A DNA stretch of 64,000 bases from an uncultured Alphaproteobacteria bacterium (GTDB taxonomy: Bacteria; Pseudomonadota; Alphaproteobacteria; HIMB59), in the NCBI GenBank assembly GCA_902611415.1, contig CACLZM010000001.1:124001-188000 (forward strand), given 5' to 3'. Within the stretch, counting starts at the first letter, position 1. Every line of letters begins with the position of its first letter. Below, in pieces: positions 1 through 9,275 of this stretch. The notes beneath the pieces were generated by a model. That model did no database searches. It had not been told where the DNA came from and worked only from the letters and a program-made list of their open reading frames with translations. Both the position numbers and the translations under genes were made by a program.

Positions 1-210
1 CAATACATAAAAACCAAAATTAAAACAGTTATTAAAAATGACTTTTATAATGTAAATATTGATAATTTACTCATTATCAATGATGATGATTTAATTAATC
101 AGATAAACCATATTTCCTATGAGGAATTACTAGAATTAGATAAAGTTAATGCTTCCAACAATATAAGAGTTCATAATGATAACAAAATAGTCAATATTTC
201 ATTGAATTAA
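1..210 (+). CDS. C-terminal fragment of an unidentified protein
   Basis: The frame is open from base 1 to a TAA at 208-210, giving about 69 residues that begin QYIKTKIKTV and end NKIVNISLN. The 5' part lies outside the window. The piece is polar and rich in Asn, Asp and Ile, with no motif I recognise. In many alphaproteobacteria dnaE lies upstream of rpsB, and a DnaE tail would fit the position, but I cannot confirm that from this sequence. It is followed by about 45 bases before the rpsB leader hairpin. Confidence 0.5.
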   Translation, partial: QYIKTKIKTVIKNDFYNVNIDNLLIINDDDLINQINHISYEELLELDKVNASNNIRVHNDNKIVNISLN

Positions 211-255
211 CTCTTGATTATTACAATTTATTCTTTAAAACTTCAAAAAAAACAG

Positions 256-314
256 GTTAATAGACATCCGGTGCCTAAAGGTTTCCCTTCTATTAACTAA
301 AGCTAAACCGGAGG
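256..314 (+). promoter_or_regulatory. rpsB leader: hairpin plus pseudoknot over the ribosome binding site
   Basis: GTTAATAGA (256-264) and TCTATTAAC (289-297) form a perfect 9-bp stem enclosing a 24-base loop. Within the loop, TCCGGT (267-272) is complementary to ACCGGA (307-312). The latter overlaps the GGAGG Shine-Dalgarno sequence (310-314) of rpsB, so an H-type pseudoknot would hide the ribosome binding site. GGTTT (280-284) could alternatively pair with AAACC (305-309), which would compete. Autogenous control of the rpsB-tsf operon by protein S2 is known in other proteobacteria, and structured rpsB leaders have been reported in SAR11. The ligand being S2 is inference. Confidence 0.7.
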
Positions 315-318
315 CAAA

Positions 319-1032
319 ATGGAAATTGAAATATCACTTGAAGATCTTTTAAAGAATGGCTCTCACTTTGGTCATAACAAAAAAAGATGGAACCCAAAAA
401 TGGAAAAGTACATTTATGGTGAAAAAAACGGCACACATATTCTGGACTTGAGAAAGTCACTACCTTTAATTGAAAATGCACTAAAATTTGCACATGAGTC
501 TGCAAAAAATAAAAAAAAATTTTTATTTGTTTCAACTAAAAAACAACACAGTGAAATTGTTGAAACTATAGCAAAAGAAACTAATAATTATTACGTAAAT
601 TTTAGATGGCTTGGAGGTATGATTACTAATTGGAATACTGTAAAAAATTCAATTAATACTCTTAATAATTATGATGGTATATTAAAGTCTGATGATACAG
701 TTTTTACTAAAAAAGAATTATCAGATATAGAAAAAAAGAAAATCAGATTAGATAAAACTCTAGGGGGTATTATTGAAATGAAATCAACACCTGACGTAAT
801 TTTTATTATAGATACTAATAGAGAACACATTGCAGTGTTAGAGGCAAAGAAATTAGGGATACCAATAATAGGCATTGTAGATACAAATTGTGATCCTGAA
901 TTAATTGATTATCCAATTCCTGCAAATGATGATGGTGTCAAATCTGTGCAATTTATTCTTGATAACTTTAAAAAGGTTTTAATTTCGAAAAATGATGATA
1001 CATCATCTGAAGATAGTAATAAAAATGAGTAG
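319..1032 (+). CDS. rpsB: 30S ribosomal protein S2
   Basis: The 237-residue protein has the S2 start (LLKNGSHFGHNKKRWNPKM) and the internal signatures RWLGGMITNW and IFIIDTNREHIAVLEAKKLGIP. Its length matches the family (about 240). S2 binds the 30S head-body junction and is needed for S1 attachment. The ATG follows a strong GGAGG with 4-base spacing, one of the few canonical Shine-Dalgarno sequences in this window, and that site is engaged in the predicted leader pseudoknot. The 3' end overlaps tsf by 8 bases, so the two are co-translated, as usual for this operon. Confidence 0.98.
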   Translation: MEIEISLEDLLKNGSHFGHNKKRWNPKMEKYIYGEKNGTHILDLRKSLPLIENALKFAHESAKNKKKFLFVSTKKQHSEIVETIAKETNNYYVNFRWLGGMITNWNTVKNSINTLNNYDGILKSDDTVFTKKELSDIEKKKIRLDKTLGGIIEMKSTPDVIFIIDTNREHIAVLEAKKLGIPIIGIVDTNCDPELIDYPIPANDDGVKSVQFILDNFKKVLISKNDDTSSEDSNKNE

Positions 1033-1897
1033 TATGGAATTAATCAAAAAGCTAAGAGATACCACTGGTAGTGGCATTGTTGATTGCAAAAAAGCTCTCT
1101 CTGAAAATAACAATGATATAGACGCATCAGTTAAATGGTTAAGAGAAAAAGGTATTCTTAAGGCACAAAAAAAGCAAGATAGAGAAACAAATGAAGGTGT
1201 TGTCTCGTTTTATAATAATTCTTCAAATACAGAGTTTACAGTTTGCAAAATAAAATGTGAAACTGATTTTGTAGCTAAAAATAATGATTTTTTAGATTTT
1301 GCTGAGTCTCTTTGTAAAGCTATTCATGAAAATAAAAATATAAATGATAATGGAACTGATAAAGATTTAACTACTTTAACTATTAATGAACGAATTTTGA
1401 GTGATTGTCTAACAGATCTTATTTCTAAAATTGGTGAAAATATTCAAATTGTATCATATAAGAAATATTTTTCTGACAACTCAATTTTTATAAGTTACCT
1501 TCATAATAAATATAATTCAAATTGTTCAAAAATTGGTTCAGTTGTTGAAATTTCCACAGATAATCAAAATTCTGCCCTTAAGTTAGTTGATGAGTTAAAG
1601 ATTATAGCCATGCAAGTCTCTGCGATGAAACCTATGGGTATTGATGAAAATTCAATTAATTCAAAAATTCTTGATGATGAAAAAGATATTATTTTGAAAC
1701 AAATGACAAATGTGCCTGAAGATAAAAAAGATCAGATACTCAAAGGAAAATTAAATAAATTTTTAAAAGAAAATACTCTTTTAGGGCAAGCTTTAATAAC
1801 TGATCCGAAAAAAAGTGTAAGTTCTTTTTTGAGTGAAATTTCAAAAAATAATAACATAAGCCTTAACATTACATCTATGGATTTATATACTATCTAA
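1025..1897 (+). CDS. tsf: Elongation factor Ts
   Basis: EF-Ts is the GDP-GTP exchange factor for EF-Tu. The 290-residue product begins MSSMELIKKLRDTTGSGIVD, with the N-terminal UBA-type helix and the DCKKAL signature. The exchange motif TDFVAKNNDF, which contacts the EF-Tu nucleotide site, is present, and the C-terminal dimerisation region ends GQALITDPKKSV. The frame is open further upstream, but homologues begin near the ATG at 1025, which overlaps the end of rpsB. A second ATG at 1034 is also possible. pyrH follows after 4 bases. Confidence 0.97.
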   Translation: MSSMELIKKLRDTTGSGIVDCKKALSENNNDIDASVKWLREKGILKAQKKQDRETNEGVVSFYNNSSNTEFTVCKIKCETDFVAKNNDFLDFAESLCKAIHENKNINDNGTDKDLTTLTINERILSDCLTDLISKIGENIQIVSYKKYFSDNSIFISYLHNKYNSNCSKIGSVVEISTDNQNSALKLVDELKIIAMQVSAMKPMGIDENSINSKILDDEKDIILKQMTNVPEDKKDQILKGKLNKFLKENTLLGQALITDPKKSVSSFLSEISKNNNISLNITSMDLYTI

Positions 1898-1901
1898 TAA
1901 T

Positions 1902-2612
1902 ATGTATAAAAATATCATGCTAAAGATATCTGGTGAGTCTTTAGCAGGATCTAATGAGCAGGGTTTTGACTTTGCTTTTCTAAATGAACTTTCAAATAGT
2001 ATAAAATTACTTAAATCAAAAAACATAAAAATTTCGATTGTTTTAGGTGGTGGAAATTTTATCAGAGGTACCTCTTTTTCTAATGGAGTAGTCGACAGAG
2101 TAACATCAGATTATATGGGTATGCTTGGAACTGTAATAAACTCTCTTGCTTTACAATCTAATTTAAAAAAAATAGGAGTAGAATCCAGAGTAATGACCGC
2201 TATAAGTATCAATAGAGTTGCTGAACCTTATATTAAAAATAAAGCATCTAATCATTTAGATAAAAATCGTGTAGTGATTTTTGCTTCTGGAACGGGAAAT
2301 CCTTTTTTTTCAACAGACACAGCTGCAGTACTAAGAGCTTCTGAAATGAACTCAGATGTTATTTTAAAAGGAACTAAAGTTGATGGTATTTATGATAAAG
2401 ATCCTATTAAAAATTCTAATGCTTTCAAAATATCAGAGATTTCTTATTCTGATTATTTAAATAAAGAGATAAAAGTTATGGACGCTACAGCTATAAGTTT
2501 AGCCAAAGATAGATCATTACCAATAATAATTTTTTCAATACTAAAAAGCTCAAACATATTAGACATTATTGATGGCAATGGTTCCTATTCAACTATAAAA
2601 GAATTAAAATAA
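1902..2612 (+). CDS. pyrH: UMP kinase
   Basis: This amino-acid-kinase-fold enzyme makes UDP from UMP and ATP in the cytoplasm. Its 236 residues match the bacterial UMPK length. Visible signatures are KISGESLAG near the N terminus, the glycine-rich GGGNFIRG, SGTGNPFFSTDTAA and KGTKVDGIYDKDP. UMPK is distinct from eukaryotic UMP/CMP kinases and is regulated by GTP and UTP in studied bacteria. The gene lies between tsf and frr, the standard alphaproteobacterial order, with 2-4 base spacing on both sides. Confidence 0.97.
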   Translation: MYKNIMLKISGESLAGSNEQGFDFAFLNELSNSIKLLKSKNIKISIVLGGGNFIRGTSFSNGVVDRVTSDYMGMLGTVINSLALQSNLKKIGVESRVMTAISINRVAEPYIKNKASNHLDKNRVVIFASGTGNPFFSTDTAAVLRASEMNSDVILKGTKVDGIYDKDPIKNSNAFKISEISYSDYLNKEIKVMDATAISLAKDRSLPIIIFSILKSSNILDIIDGNGSYSTIKELK

Positions 2613-2614
2613 TA

Positions 2615-3166
2615 ATGTTTGATAGAGATAATTGTTATAAAGATATGAAAATTACTGTTGATGCTTTTTCTAATGAATTAAAAAATATTAGAACTGGACG
2701 TGTATCCCCAGATATTTTGAAAAATATATTAGTGGACAGTTACGGCTCAAAAACACCATTAACCCAACTATCGAATATTAACAATTTAGACAATATGACT
2801 TTAAACGTTAATGTATGGGATAATTCTTTAACTAAAATCGTAGAAAAGACTATTTTAGATTCTAATTTAGGTGTAACACCTCAGTCTGATGGATCTAATA
2901 TCATTTTAAAATTTCCTGAGCTAACTGCAGAGAGAAGAAAAGAATTAGTAAAAATTATATCTGAAATTTCTGAAAATTTTAAAATTTCAATAAGAGGTAT
3001 TAGAAGAAAGCATATTGATGAAGTCAAAAATTTTGAGAAAGAGAAATTAATTTCTGTAGATGAATGTAAAAAATTCCAAGAAGATATTCAAAAAATCACA
3101 GATAATGCAATTAAAGATATTGATAATATTTCATCTGCAAAAGAGTCAGACATCTTAAAAGTATAA
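2615..3166 (+). CDS. frr: Ribosome recycling factor
   Basis: RRF acts with EF-G to split post-termination ribosomes. The 183-residue product is full length (family about 185) and shows the typical run NELKNIRTGRVSPDIL at the start of the helical domain, then LTAERRKELVKII and RGIRRKHIDEVK. It starts at an ATG 2 bases after pyrH and is followed 2 bases later by uppS, so it is part of the same transcription unit. Confidence 0.97.
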   Translation: MFDRDNCYKDMKITVDAFSNELKNIRTGRVSPDILKNILVDSYGSKTPLTQLSNINNLDNMTLNVNVWDNSLTKIVEKTILDSNLGVTPQSDGSNIILKFPELTAERRKELVKIISEISENFKISIRGIRRKHIDEVKNFEKEKLISVDECKKFQEDIQKITDNAIKDIDNISSAKESDILKV

Positions 3167-3168
3167 AA

Positions 3169-3840
3169 TTGAATAATAAAATAAATCATTTAGCATTTAT
3201 TATGGATGGAAATAATAGATGGTCAAAAAAAAATAAGATAAGTAAGTTTGACTCATATAAGTATGGTGCTAAAAAACTATTAGAAATTACAGAATTTATT
3301 TTTGAAAATTACGAAATAAATTATATCTCAGCCTTTGCTTTGTCTAAACATAATTTTAAAAGAGGTTCTGTTTTAATAGATATTATCAAAAAAGTTTTAA
3401 ATGATTTTTTAGATCCAACTAAAAAAAAAAATCATTATAAATTTAGAGTTATTTTTAAAGGTAACTTAAATTTTCTACCAAATAAGATTGTTGAAAATTT
3501 AAAAAAATTTGAAAGGAATAATTTAAAAACAAAAAAAAAACTTATAATATATTTAAACTATAGCGGTAAAGATGACATTATTTATGCATCAAAAGCTTTA
3601 TCTCGAATGAAAATATTCGACAAAAAAAAATATCATGAACAACTTTCATCCTCAGGAATTCCAGATCCAGATATATTGATTAGATCAGGAGGCTATCAAA
3701 GAATAAGTGATTTTATGTTATATCAAATTTCATTTACTGAACTTTTTTTTACTAAAAAATTATGGCCAAATATTAAAAAAAATGATGTTAAGAAGTTTAT
3801 TGAAAAGTTTAATAAGATTGATCGAAAATTTGGTAATTGA
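3169..3840 (+). CDS. uppS: Undecaprenyl diphosphate synthase (cis-prenyltransferase)
   Basis: The enzyme condenses isopentenyl diphosphate units onto farnesyl diphosphate to make the C55 carrier lipid for peptidoglycan and O-antigen. The 223-residue protein has the family landmarks: AFIMDGNNRWSKK (Mg and diphosphate site), ISAFALSKHNFKR, and the C-terminal block DPDILIRSGG...QRISDFMLYQ...TELFFTKKLWP. The start is TTG at 3169, 2 bases after frr; no in-frame ATG lies upstream of the conserved MDGN motif. The 3' end overlaps the probable start of cdsA. Confidence 0.95.
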   Translation: MNNKINHLAFIMDGNNRWSKKNKISKFDSYKYGAKKLLEITEFIFENYEINYISAFALSKHNFKRGSVLIDIIKKVLNDFLDPTKKKNHYKFRVIFKGNLNFLPNKIVENLKKFERNNLKTKKKLIIYLNYSGKDDIIYASKALSRMKIFDKKKYHEQLSSSGIPDPDILIRSGGYQRISDFMLYQISFTELFFTKKLWPNIKKNDVKKFIEKFNKIDRKFGN

Positions 3841-4529
3841 TAAAAATAGAATATTTATTGGCTCATTAATATCACTGTTTTTTATATTTGGTTATTTTTT
3901 AAAATTAGACTACATAATATTAATATTTATTTCAGGTTTGATTATATACGATTTATATAAATCAAAATTTTTAAATAATACTAGCGATTATTTAATACTG
4001 ATTTCATTTACGTTTTTATTTCCAATAATTTATTTAAATCATTTAATTATCAATTTATTAAACATACTCATAATTATTTATTAATATTATTTTTCCAAAT
4101 TTTTATTTAAAAAAAATTTTTCTTATTTGTATTCTAATTTTTATTTATAATTTTTTCAGTATTGTTTATATAGATAGAAATTTACTCTATTTTACAATAT
4201 TTATAGCTTTCTTTAATGATACTATTGCTTATATTTTTGGAAAAATATTTAAAGGACCCTTAATTATACCATTCATCAGTCCAAAAAAAACATGGTCTGG
4301 TACTGGGATATCTTTTATTGTTTCATTTTTTTTAATATATAATTTCAATTTCCCAATTTATTTATCAGTTTTATTATCAATATCTTTATTTTTTGGCGAT
4401 ATTTTTTTCTCTTACATTAAAAGGAAAAATGAATTGAAGGATTTTTCTAATATTCTTCAAAATCATGGTGGTATATTAGATAGATTAGATAGTATGTTCT
4501 TTTTTATAATGATTTTAATTTTAATTTAA
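3830..4529 (+). pseudogene. cdsA: Phosphatidate cytidylyltransferase, apparently frameshifted
   Basis: CdsA makes CDP-diacylglycerol from phosphatidate and CTP in the inner membrane. The N-terminal half, with hydrophobic segments such as IFIGSLISLFFIFGYFL, is in one frame that stops at 4082-4084. The C-terminal half, with [36 protein letters not shown] and the signature [11 protein letters not shown], lies in the +1 frame, open from 4074 to the TAA at 4527-4529. Joining them needs one extra base removed between about 4074 and 4084. The likely start is TTG 3830. CdsA is normally essential, so this is either an assembly or sequencing indel or a real frameshift. The overlap has no homopolymer longer than three. 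Confidence 0.8.
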
Positions 4530-4530
4530 T

Positions 4531-5616
4531 ATGACACCAAAAATTCTTATAATTGGTTCGACTGGTAAGCTAGGTATTAAGTTATTAAATTTTTGTCATT
4601 CCAAAAATATAAATATATTTGGTATAACATGTTTTAATAATTATAGATTATTACTTCAACAATCTAAAAAATACAAAATTAATCATTTTTTTAAATTAAG
4701 CGATCATAATGAAAATCTAAATTTCAAATTATTTTTAAAAAAAAATAAATTTGATATCATTTATTTTTTAGATTATGGATATAAATCTTTATTATATATA
4801 AATATTTTTTTAAAATATAATCAAAAATCCCATATTGCTATTGCAAATAAAGAAATGATTATTGCTGGTGGAGATACATTGATAGATAAAATATTTAAAA
4901 CAAATAATAAATTAATTCCATTAGACTCTGAACATTTCTCACTTATAGAAAATAATATTACTAATGAAAAAATAAAAAAAATTTATATTACAGCTTCGGG
5001 TGGTCCATTTTATTTTAAAAAAACAATTAATTTAAATTCAGTAAAATTATCAAAGGTGCTAGATCATCCAAAATGGAAAATGGGTATTAATAATTCTATT
5101 GATTCATCTAACTTCATAAATAAAATTTTGGAAATATTTGAACTCTCAATAATATATAAAATTGATTTGCATAAAATAGATTTTTTAATATCAAGAGAGG
5201 CTTATGTACATAGTTTAGTTATTAATAATAATAATATTATAAATATAAATTGTTTTGATAATGATATGATTTACACATTAGCCAATCCTTTATTTATCTT
5301 CTACCCATCACTAATATTTAAGACAAAAACAACTTTTTTTAAAACTGAGATGCTAAAATTGCAAAAATTTAACGATAAACGTTTTAAAATATATAAGTAC
5401 CTAAGCACTTTAAAAGATTTAACACCTGATAATCAGATAAGATTTATGGTTTTAAATAACATAGCACAAAAAAAATACTTATCTGAGGAAATACGCTATA
5501 ATGAAATAATAAATTTTATCATGAAAAATCTTAATATTTCATCAAAGCCCATGAAATTCAGGACACTTAGTGATAGACTCAAATTTATAGACTCAATTAA
5601 TTTAAATTATGATTAG
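4531..5616 (+). CDS. dxr: 1-deoxy-D-xylulose 5-phosphate reductoisomerase (divergent)
   Basis: Dxr commits DXP to the MEP isoprenoid pathway (NADPH-dependent, divalent metal). The 361-residue protein is shorter than the usual 385-400. It has the NADPH-binding GSTGKLG at the N terminus, AIANKEMIIAGG, the metal-binding IPLDSEHFSL, ITASGGPF and HPKWKMG followed by DSSNFINKILE. The family's basic residue after HPxWxMG is missing (the stretch reads GINNS), and the usual HPQS motif reads SREA before YVHSLV. The position between cdsA and bamA supports the call. It may be a fast-evolving but functional enzyme. It overlaps bamA by 8 bases. Confidence 0.85.
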   Translation: MTPKILIIGSTGKLGIKLLNFCHSKNINIFGITCFNNYRLLLQQSKKYKINHFFKLSDHNENLNFKLFLKKNKFDIIYFLDYGYKSLLYINIFLKYNQKSHIAIANKEMIIAGGDTLIDKIFKTNNKLIPLDSEHFSLIENNITNEKIKKIYITASGGPFYFKKTINLNSVKLSKVLDHPKWKMGINNSIDSSNFINKILEIFELSIIYKIDLHKIDFLISREAYVHSLVINNNNIININCFDNDMIYTLANPLFIFYPSLIFKTKTTFFKTEMLKLQKFNDKRFKIYKYLSTLKDLTPDNQIRFMVLNNIAQKKYLSEEIRYNEIINFIMKNLNISSKPMKFRTLSDRLKFIDSINLNYD

Positions 5617-7849
5617 AAATTTTTCTTTATTACTCTATTTAATATTAATTTTTTTTTACATAACAAAATCATATGCAAACAATTTAACTATTAATGGTCT
5701 TTCTAAATTGAGTCTCAAAGATTTACAAACACAAACATCTATTGATCTCAATAAAAATATAATATCTGAAGACGATATTAACATACTTCTAAAAGATCTA
5801 TACAGATCAGAACTAATATTTGACATAGAATATAATAAAGACAAGAACAATCATTATATTATAATTCAAGAGAATAAATTAATTGAGAATATTTTTTTTA
5901 ATGGTAATTCAAGAATTGATGATGATTTATTAATTAAAAATATTTCAGCAAAAGAAAATAGATTTGTTAATAAAAATCTTATTAATGACGACATCAATTT
6001 AATAAAAAGTATTTATAAATCTCAAGGTTTCAACAAAGTAAACGTCATAGTTTCATTAGAAAAATATTCAAATGATAGAGTTAACTTGATTTATGAAATA
6101 ACTGAAAATAATCAATCACAAATTAATAGAATCAAATTTATTGGAAACGATACTTTTTCTGATAGATATTTATTGTCTCTAGTTAATTCAAAAGCTAGAA
6201 ATTTTTATAATATTTTTACTTCTGGTTCTAATTTAAATATTGAAAATTTTAGATTTGATGTAAATAAAATAAAATCTTTTTATAATCAAAAAGGTTTTTT
6301 TAATGTTAATGTAGATTTTAGTATTAGCGAAAACTTATCTAACAAATATACAGTTAATTTCTTCATTGAAGAAGGTGAAAGGATAAAATTAGATAATATT
6401 GAAATTGAAACTTCAAATTTAATCTCTTCTGATATTTTAGAAAAAAATTTTAATAAATTTAAAGAAAAAATGCATAAAAATAATCTTTACTATGATCAAA
6501 ATATTATTGATAGTTTCACTGACAAATTAAATAAAATTTTAATAAATAATAATAATTTCAATATTGTATATGTTACTAAATTTGAGAGTGATAATAAATC
6601 TAATAAACTATTATTTTATCAAGATAAAATTGTACCCTCGACTATTAATAAAATTAATATAATTGGTAATAATATTACAAAAGACGAGACTATTAGATCT
6701 AAGTTACAATTCGAACCAGGTGATTATTTCAACAATAATTTACTTACTGTAACAAAGAGGGAGTTATCTAAAAATAGGTATATTAATAAAGTAACTATAA
6801 CAAGTGAAACAAATGAGGGTAAATCAAATATAATTATTGATATAGATGAAAAGAAGAAAACTGGGAGTTTTCTAGTTGGTGGTACTTATTCAGGAGATTA
6901 TGGTGCCGGTTTAACTATATCTGCAAAAGATGATAATATTTTTGGATCTGGTAATAGCTTTGAAACAATTTTTACAGGTAATCAAGAGGATATTTTATTT
7001 AAAATATCTTTCATACAATATCCAGTATCATCATCTAATATTAAAAACAGTTATTCAATTTTCAATGATGAAACAGATTTAAGTGACTCTTTTGGATTTA
7101 AGTCAGATGAGTTTGGATTTAGTTATTCAATAAATTTTGATTACAACGAAACAACTAGTATTACATCAGGTTTATCTTATAAAACTTCAGATAGACATTC
7201 TGCAAAGAAAAATATTTCTTCCGTAAACGATAATATCGGTAAATACAACATTTATAGTCTAAATTCATCTATCACTCATGATAGTACCAATGATTTTCTT
7301 TATCCTACTGATGGAGTAAAGAATAGTCTATTTTTTGAGTACTCTCCTGAAAAGGTATCTGATGATAGTTATTATAAGTTTATAATCAAAAGTGACATTT
7401 ATAAAAAATTTAAAAATTCAAATAGATTTGTATTTTTATCAAATGATATTGGCTATGCAGAGTCACTTGAAGATAACCTAAGCACCATAAATTCTTTTAG
7501 CCTCGGGGGGTTAAATTTTAAAGGATTTGATTACAGAGGAATAGGTCCCAAACAAGATAATATATACATAGGTGGAAATAAATTCTTTACTAGCACAATA
7601 GGTTATGGGGGGTCATTTTTATTTGATGACAAAGATAATGTTTATACAAAACTATTTTATACTTTAGGCTCTATTTGGGATAGTGATTATAATGATAATA
7701 GTGATATCGATATTAGATCCTCAGCAGGAATATCATTTGATGTTTTAACAGCAGTAGGCCCTATTTCACTTTCATATGCTATACCAATTGATAAAAATAA
7801 TGATGATAGAACAAGAGAATTTAACTTTTCAATAGGAACTTCTTTTTGA
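5609..7849 (+). CDS. bamA: Outer membrane protein assembly factor BamA
   Basis: BamA is the core of the machinery that inserts beta-barrel proteins into the outer membrane. The 746-residue product has a signal peptide (hydrophobic residues 5-20, cleavage likely after SYA at 23), five POTRA-like repeats to roughly residue 345 (for example IFFNGNSRIDDDLL, IKFIGNDTFSDRYL, INIIGNNITKDETI), and a C-terminal 16-strand barrel. The loop-6 motif appears as GLNFKGFDYRGIGP, and the chain ends in Phe (FNFSIGTSF), as expected for a BAM substrate. In related genomes rseP normally precedes bamA; here dxr adjoins it directly. Confidence 0.95.
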   Translation: MIRNFSLLLYLILIFFYITKSYANNLTINGLSKLSLKDLQTQTSIDLNKNIISEDDINILLKDLYRSELIFDIEYNKDKNNHYIIIQENKLIENIFFNGNSRIDDDLLIKNISAKENRFVNKNLINDDINLIKSIYKSQGFNKVNVIVSLEKYSNDRVNLIYEITENNQSQINRIKFIGNDTFSDRYLLSLVNSKARNFYNIFTSGSNLNIENFRFDVNKIKSFYNQKGFFNVNVDFSISENLSNKYTVNFFIEEGERIKLDNIEIETSNLISSDILEKNFNKFKEKMHKNNLYYDQNIIDSFTDKLNKILINNNNFNIVYVTKFESDNKSNKLLFYQDKIVPSTINKINIIGNNITKDETIRSKLQFEPGDYFNNNLLTVTKRELSKNRYINKVTITSETNEGKSNIIIDIDEKKKTGSFLVGGTYSGDYGAGLTISAKDDNIFGSGNSFETIFTGNQEDILFKISFIQYPVSSSNIKNSYSIFNDETDLSDSFGFKSDEFGFSYSINFDYNETTSITSGLSYKTSDRHSAKKNISSVNDNIGKYNIYSLNSSITHDSTNDFLYPTDGVKNSLFFEYSPEKVSDDSYYKFIIKSDIYKKFKNSNRFVFLSNDIGYAESLEDNLSTINSFSLGGLNFKGFDYRGIGPKQDNIYIGGNKFFTSTIGYGGSFLFDDKDNVYTKLFYTLGSIWDSDYNDNSDIDIRSSAGISFDVLTAVGPISLSYAIPIDKNNDDRTREFNFSIGTSF

Positions 7850-7855
7850 GAACTT

Positions 7856-8839
7856 ATGTTTAATTTTCAAAGAGAAAATTTTTTTTCTATTATAAATACT
7901 CTATATTCTAATGATCTGAAAAAAATTATTGATAAAAATATAAAATCTAAACGTATAAACAAAAACTTTAAAATTTTAGATGTGTCTTCTTTAAATTGCA
8001 CAAGAAAAAATTCTATTTTATTTATCAATGATGAGTCAAGTTTTCCTAATTTTAAATATGATAATATTCTTCTGATCACATCTAAAGAAAATATTTTTCA
8101 TAATTTAAAATTTGAAAATATTATACTTGTAAATGATTTGAATGAATCTTGGAATGAAATTATCAATTATATTTACCAACATGAAGATTGTATTGATTAT
8201 GGTGATGATTTTATTCATATAAATAATTCATTTATATCTAAATATGCCAAAATTGACTCATCTTCAAAAATATTTAATAACTGTGTAATTGGTAAAGGTG
8301 TTGAAATAGGAAAAAACTGTATAATTAAGAATAATGTAGTTATTAAGAATTCTATAATTAAAAACAATGTTGTTATATGTGATAATTCTATAATTGGAAC
8401 TACAGGTTTTGGTTTTGACTTAAAAAAAAGAGGATCTTCTTTTTTAAGTCCTCAAATAGGAATTGTTATAATTGATGATAATGTTCATCTAGGTTCTGGT
8501 TGTGCTATTGATAGAGGAAAAATTGATTACACATATATAGGTAAAAATTCAATGATTGATAATTTAGTTCATATTGCTCACAATGTAGAAATTGGAGATA
8601 ATGCTTGTATCGCTGGTCAAACTGGTATTTCCGGAAGTGTAACTATAGGCAATAATGTTACAGTAGGTGGTCAAGTAGGTTTTGCTGGACATATCAAAAT
8701 TGGTCATAATGTTGTCATAGCTGGAAAGAGTGGTGTTACAAAAAATATTTCAGACAATTCTGTTGTTGCTGGTTTTCCCGCCATTGATATAAAAGAATGG
8801 AAGAAAAAAATAATAAGGCAAAGAAAACATGGACATTAA
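7856..8839 (+). CDS. lpxD: UDP-3-O-(3-hydroxyacyl)glucosamine N-acyltransferase
   Basis: LpxD adds the second acyl chain to UDP-glucosamine in lipid A synthesis. The 327-residue protein has an N-terminal uridine-binding region (residues 1-100), then a left-handed beta-helix of hexapeptide repeats (for example [19 protein letters not shown] and [17 protein letters not shown]). The catalytic histidine is H239 in [14 protein letters not shown], the same number as in E. coli LpxD. The C terminus is the usual helical, basic tail. It starts 6 bases after bamA; a skp gene, often found between them, is absent. It overlaps fabZ by 11 bases. Confidence 0.96.
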   Translation: MFNFQRENFFSIINTLYSNDLKKIIDKNIKSKRINKNFKILDVSSLNCTRKNSILFINDESSFPNFKYDNILLITSKENIFHNLKFENIILVNDLNESWNEIINYIYQHEDCIDYGDDFIHINNSFISKYAKIDSSSKIFNNCVIGKGVEIGKNCIIKNNVVIKNSIIKNNVVICDNSIIGTTGFGFDLKKRGSSFLSPQIGIVIIDDNVHLGSGCAIDRGKIDYTYIGKNSMIDNLVHIAHNVEIGDNACIAGQTGISGSVTIGNNVTVGGQVGFAGHIKIGHNVVIAGKSGVTKNISDNSVVAGFPAIDIKEWKKKIIRQRKHGH

Positions 8840-9275
8840 TTTTATTCAAACAATATTACCCCACAGGTATCCTTTTCTTTTAATTGATAGAATTATTAGT
8901 TTTGAACCAGATATTTCAGCACATGCCAGAAAATGTGTAACTATAAACGAACCTTTTTTTCAAGGACATTTCCCCGGCAGACCTCTGATGCCTGGTGTCT
9001 TAGTTGTAGAAGCAATAGTTCAAGCAGCTTGTTTTACAGTCGCCATGAAACAAAAGGACTCAATGAAAAACCCAGGTGTATCGTTTATGACTATAGATAA
9101 GTGTAAGTTTAGAAAACCTATTATACCTGGAGATGTATTAGATCTTAAAGTTAACCGATTAAATAAAGTTAAAAATGTTTACAAATTTGAAGGAAAATGC
9201 CAAGTAAATGATGTTATACATGCACAATGTATTTTTTCTGCTATGATTCATGACATCCCAGATACACCCAAGTAG
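8829..9275 (+). CDS. fabZ: 3-hydroxyacyl-[acyl-carrier-protein] dehydratase FabZ
   Basis: FabZ dehydrates 3-hydroxyacyl-ACP in fatty acid elongation and competes with LpxA/LpxD for the same pool, which explains its place in the lipid A operon. The 148-residue hot-dog protein has the start [14 protein letters not shown] and the catalytic pair His47 and Glu61 in [18 protein letters not shown]. It starts inside lpxD (11-base overlap), and its last 26 bases are shared with lpxA. Confidence 0.97.
   Translation: MDINFIQTILPHRYPFLLIDRIISFEPDISAHARKCVTINEPFFQGHFPGRPLMPGVLVVEAIVQAACFTVAMKQKDSMKNPGVSFMTIDKCKFRKPIIPGDVLDLKVNRLNKVKNVYKFEGKCQVNDVIHAQCIFSAMIHDIPDTPK

Noticed and set aside
4060-4100. Programmed ribosomal frameshifting in cdsA
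   Set aside because: No slippery heptamer, internal Shine-Dalgarno sequence or downstream hairpin is evident around 4074-4084, and no precedent is known to me for cdsA. An indel is simpler.
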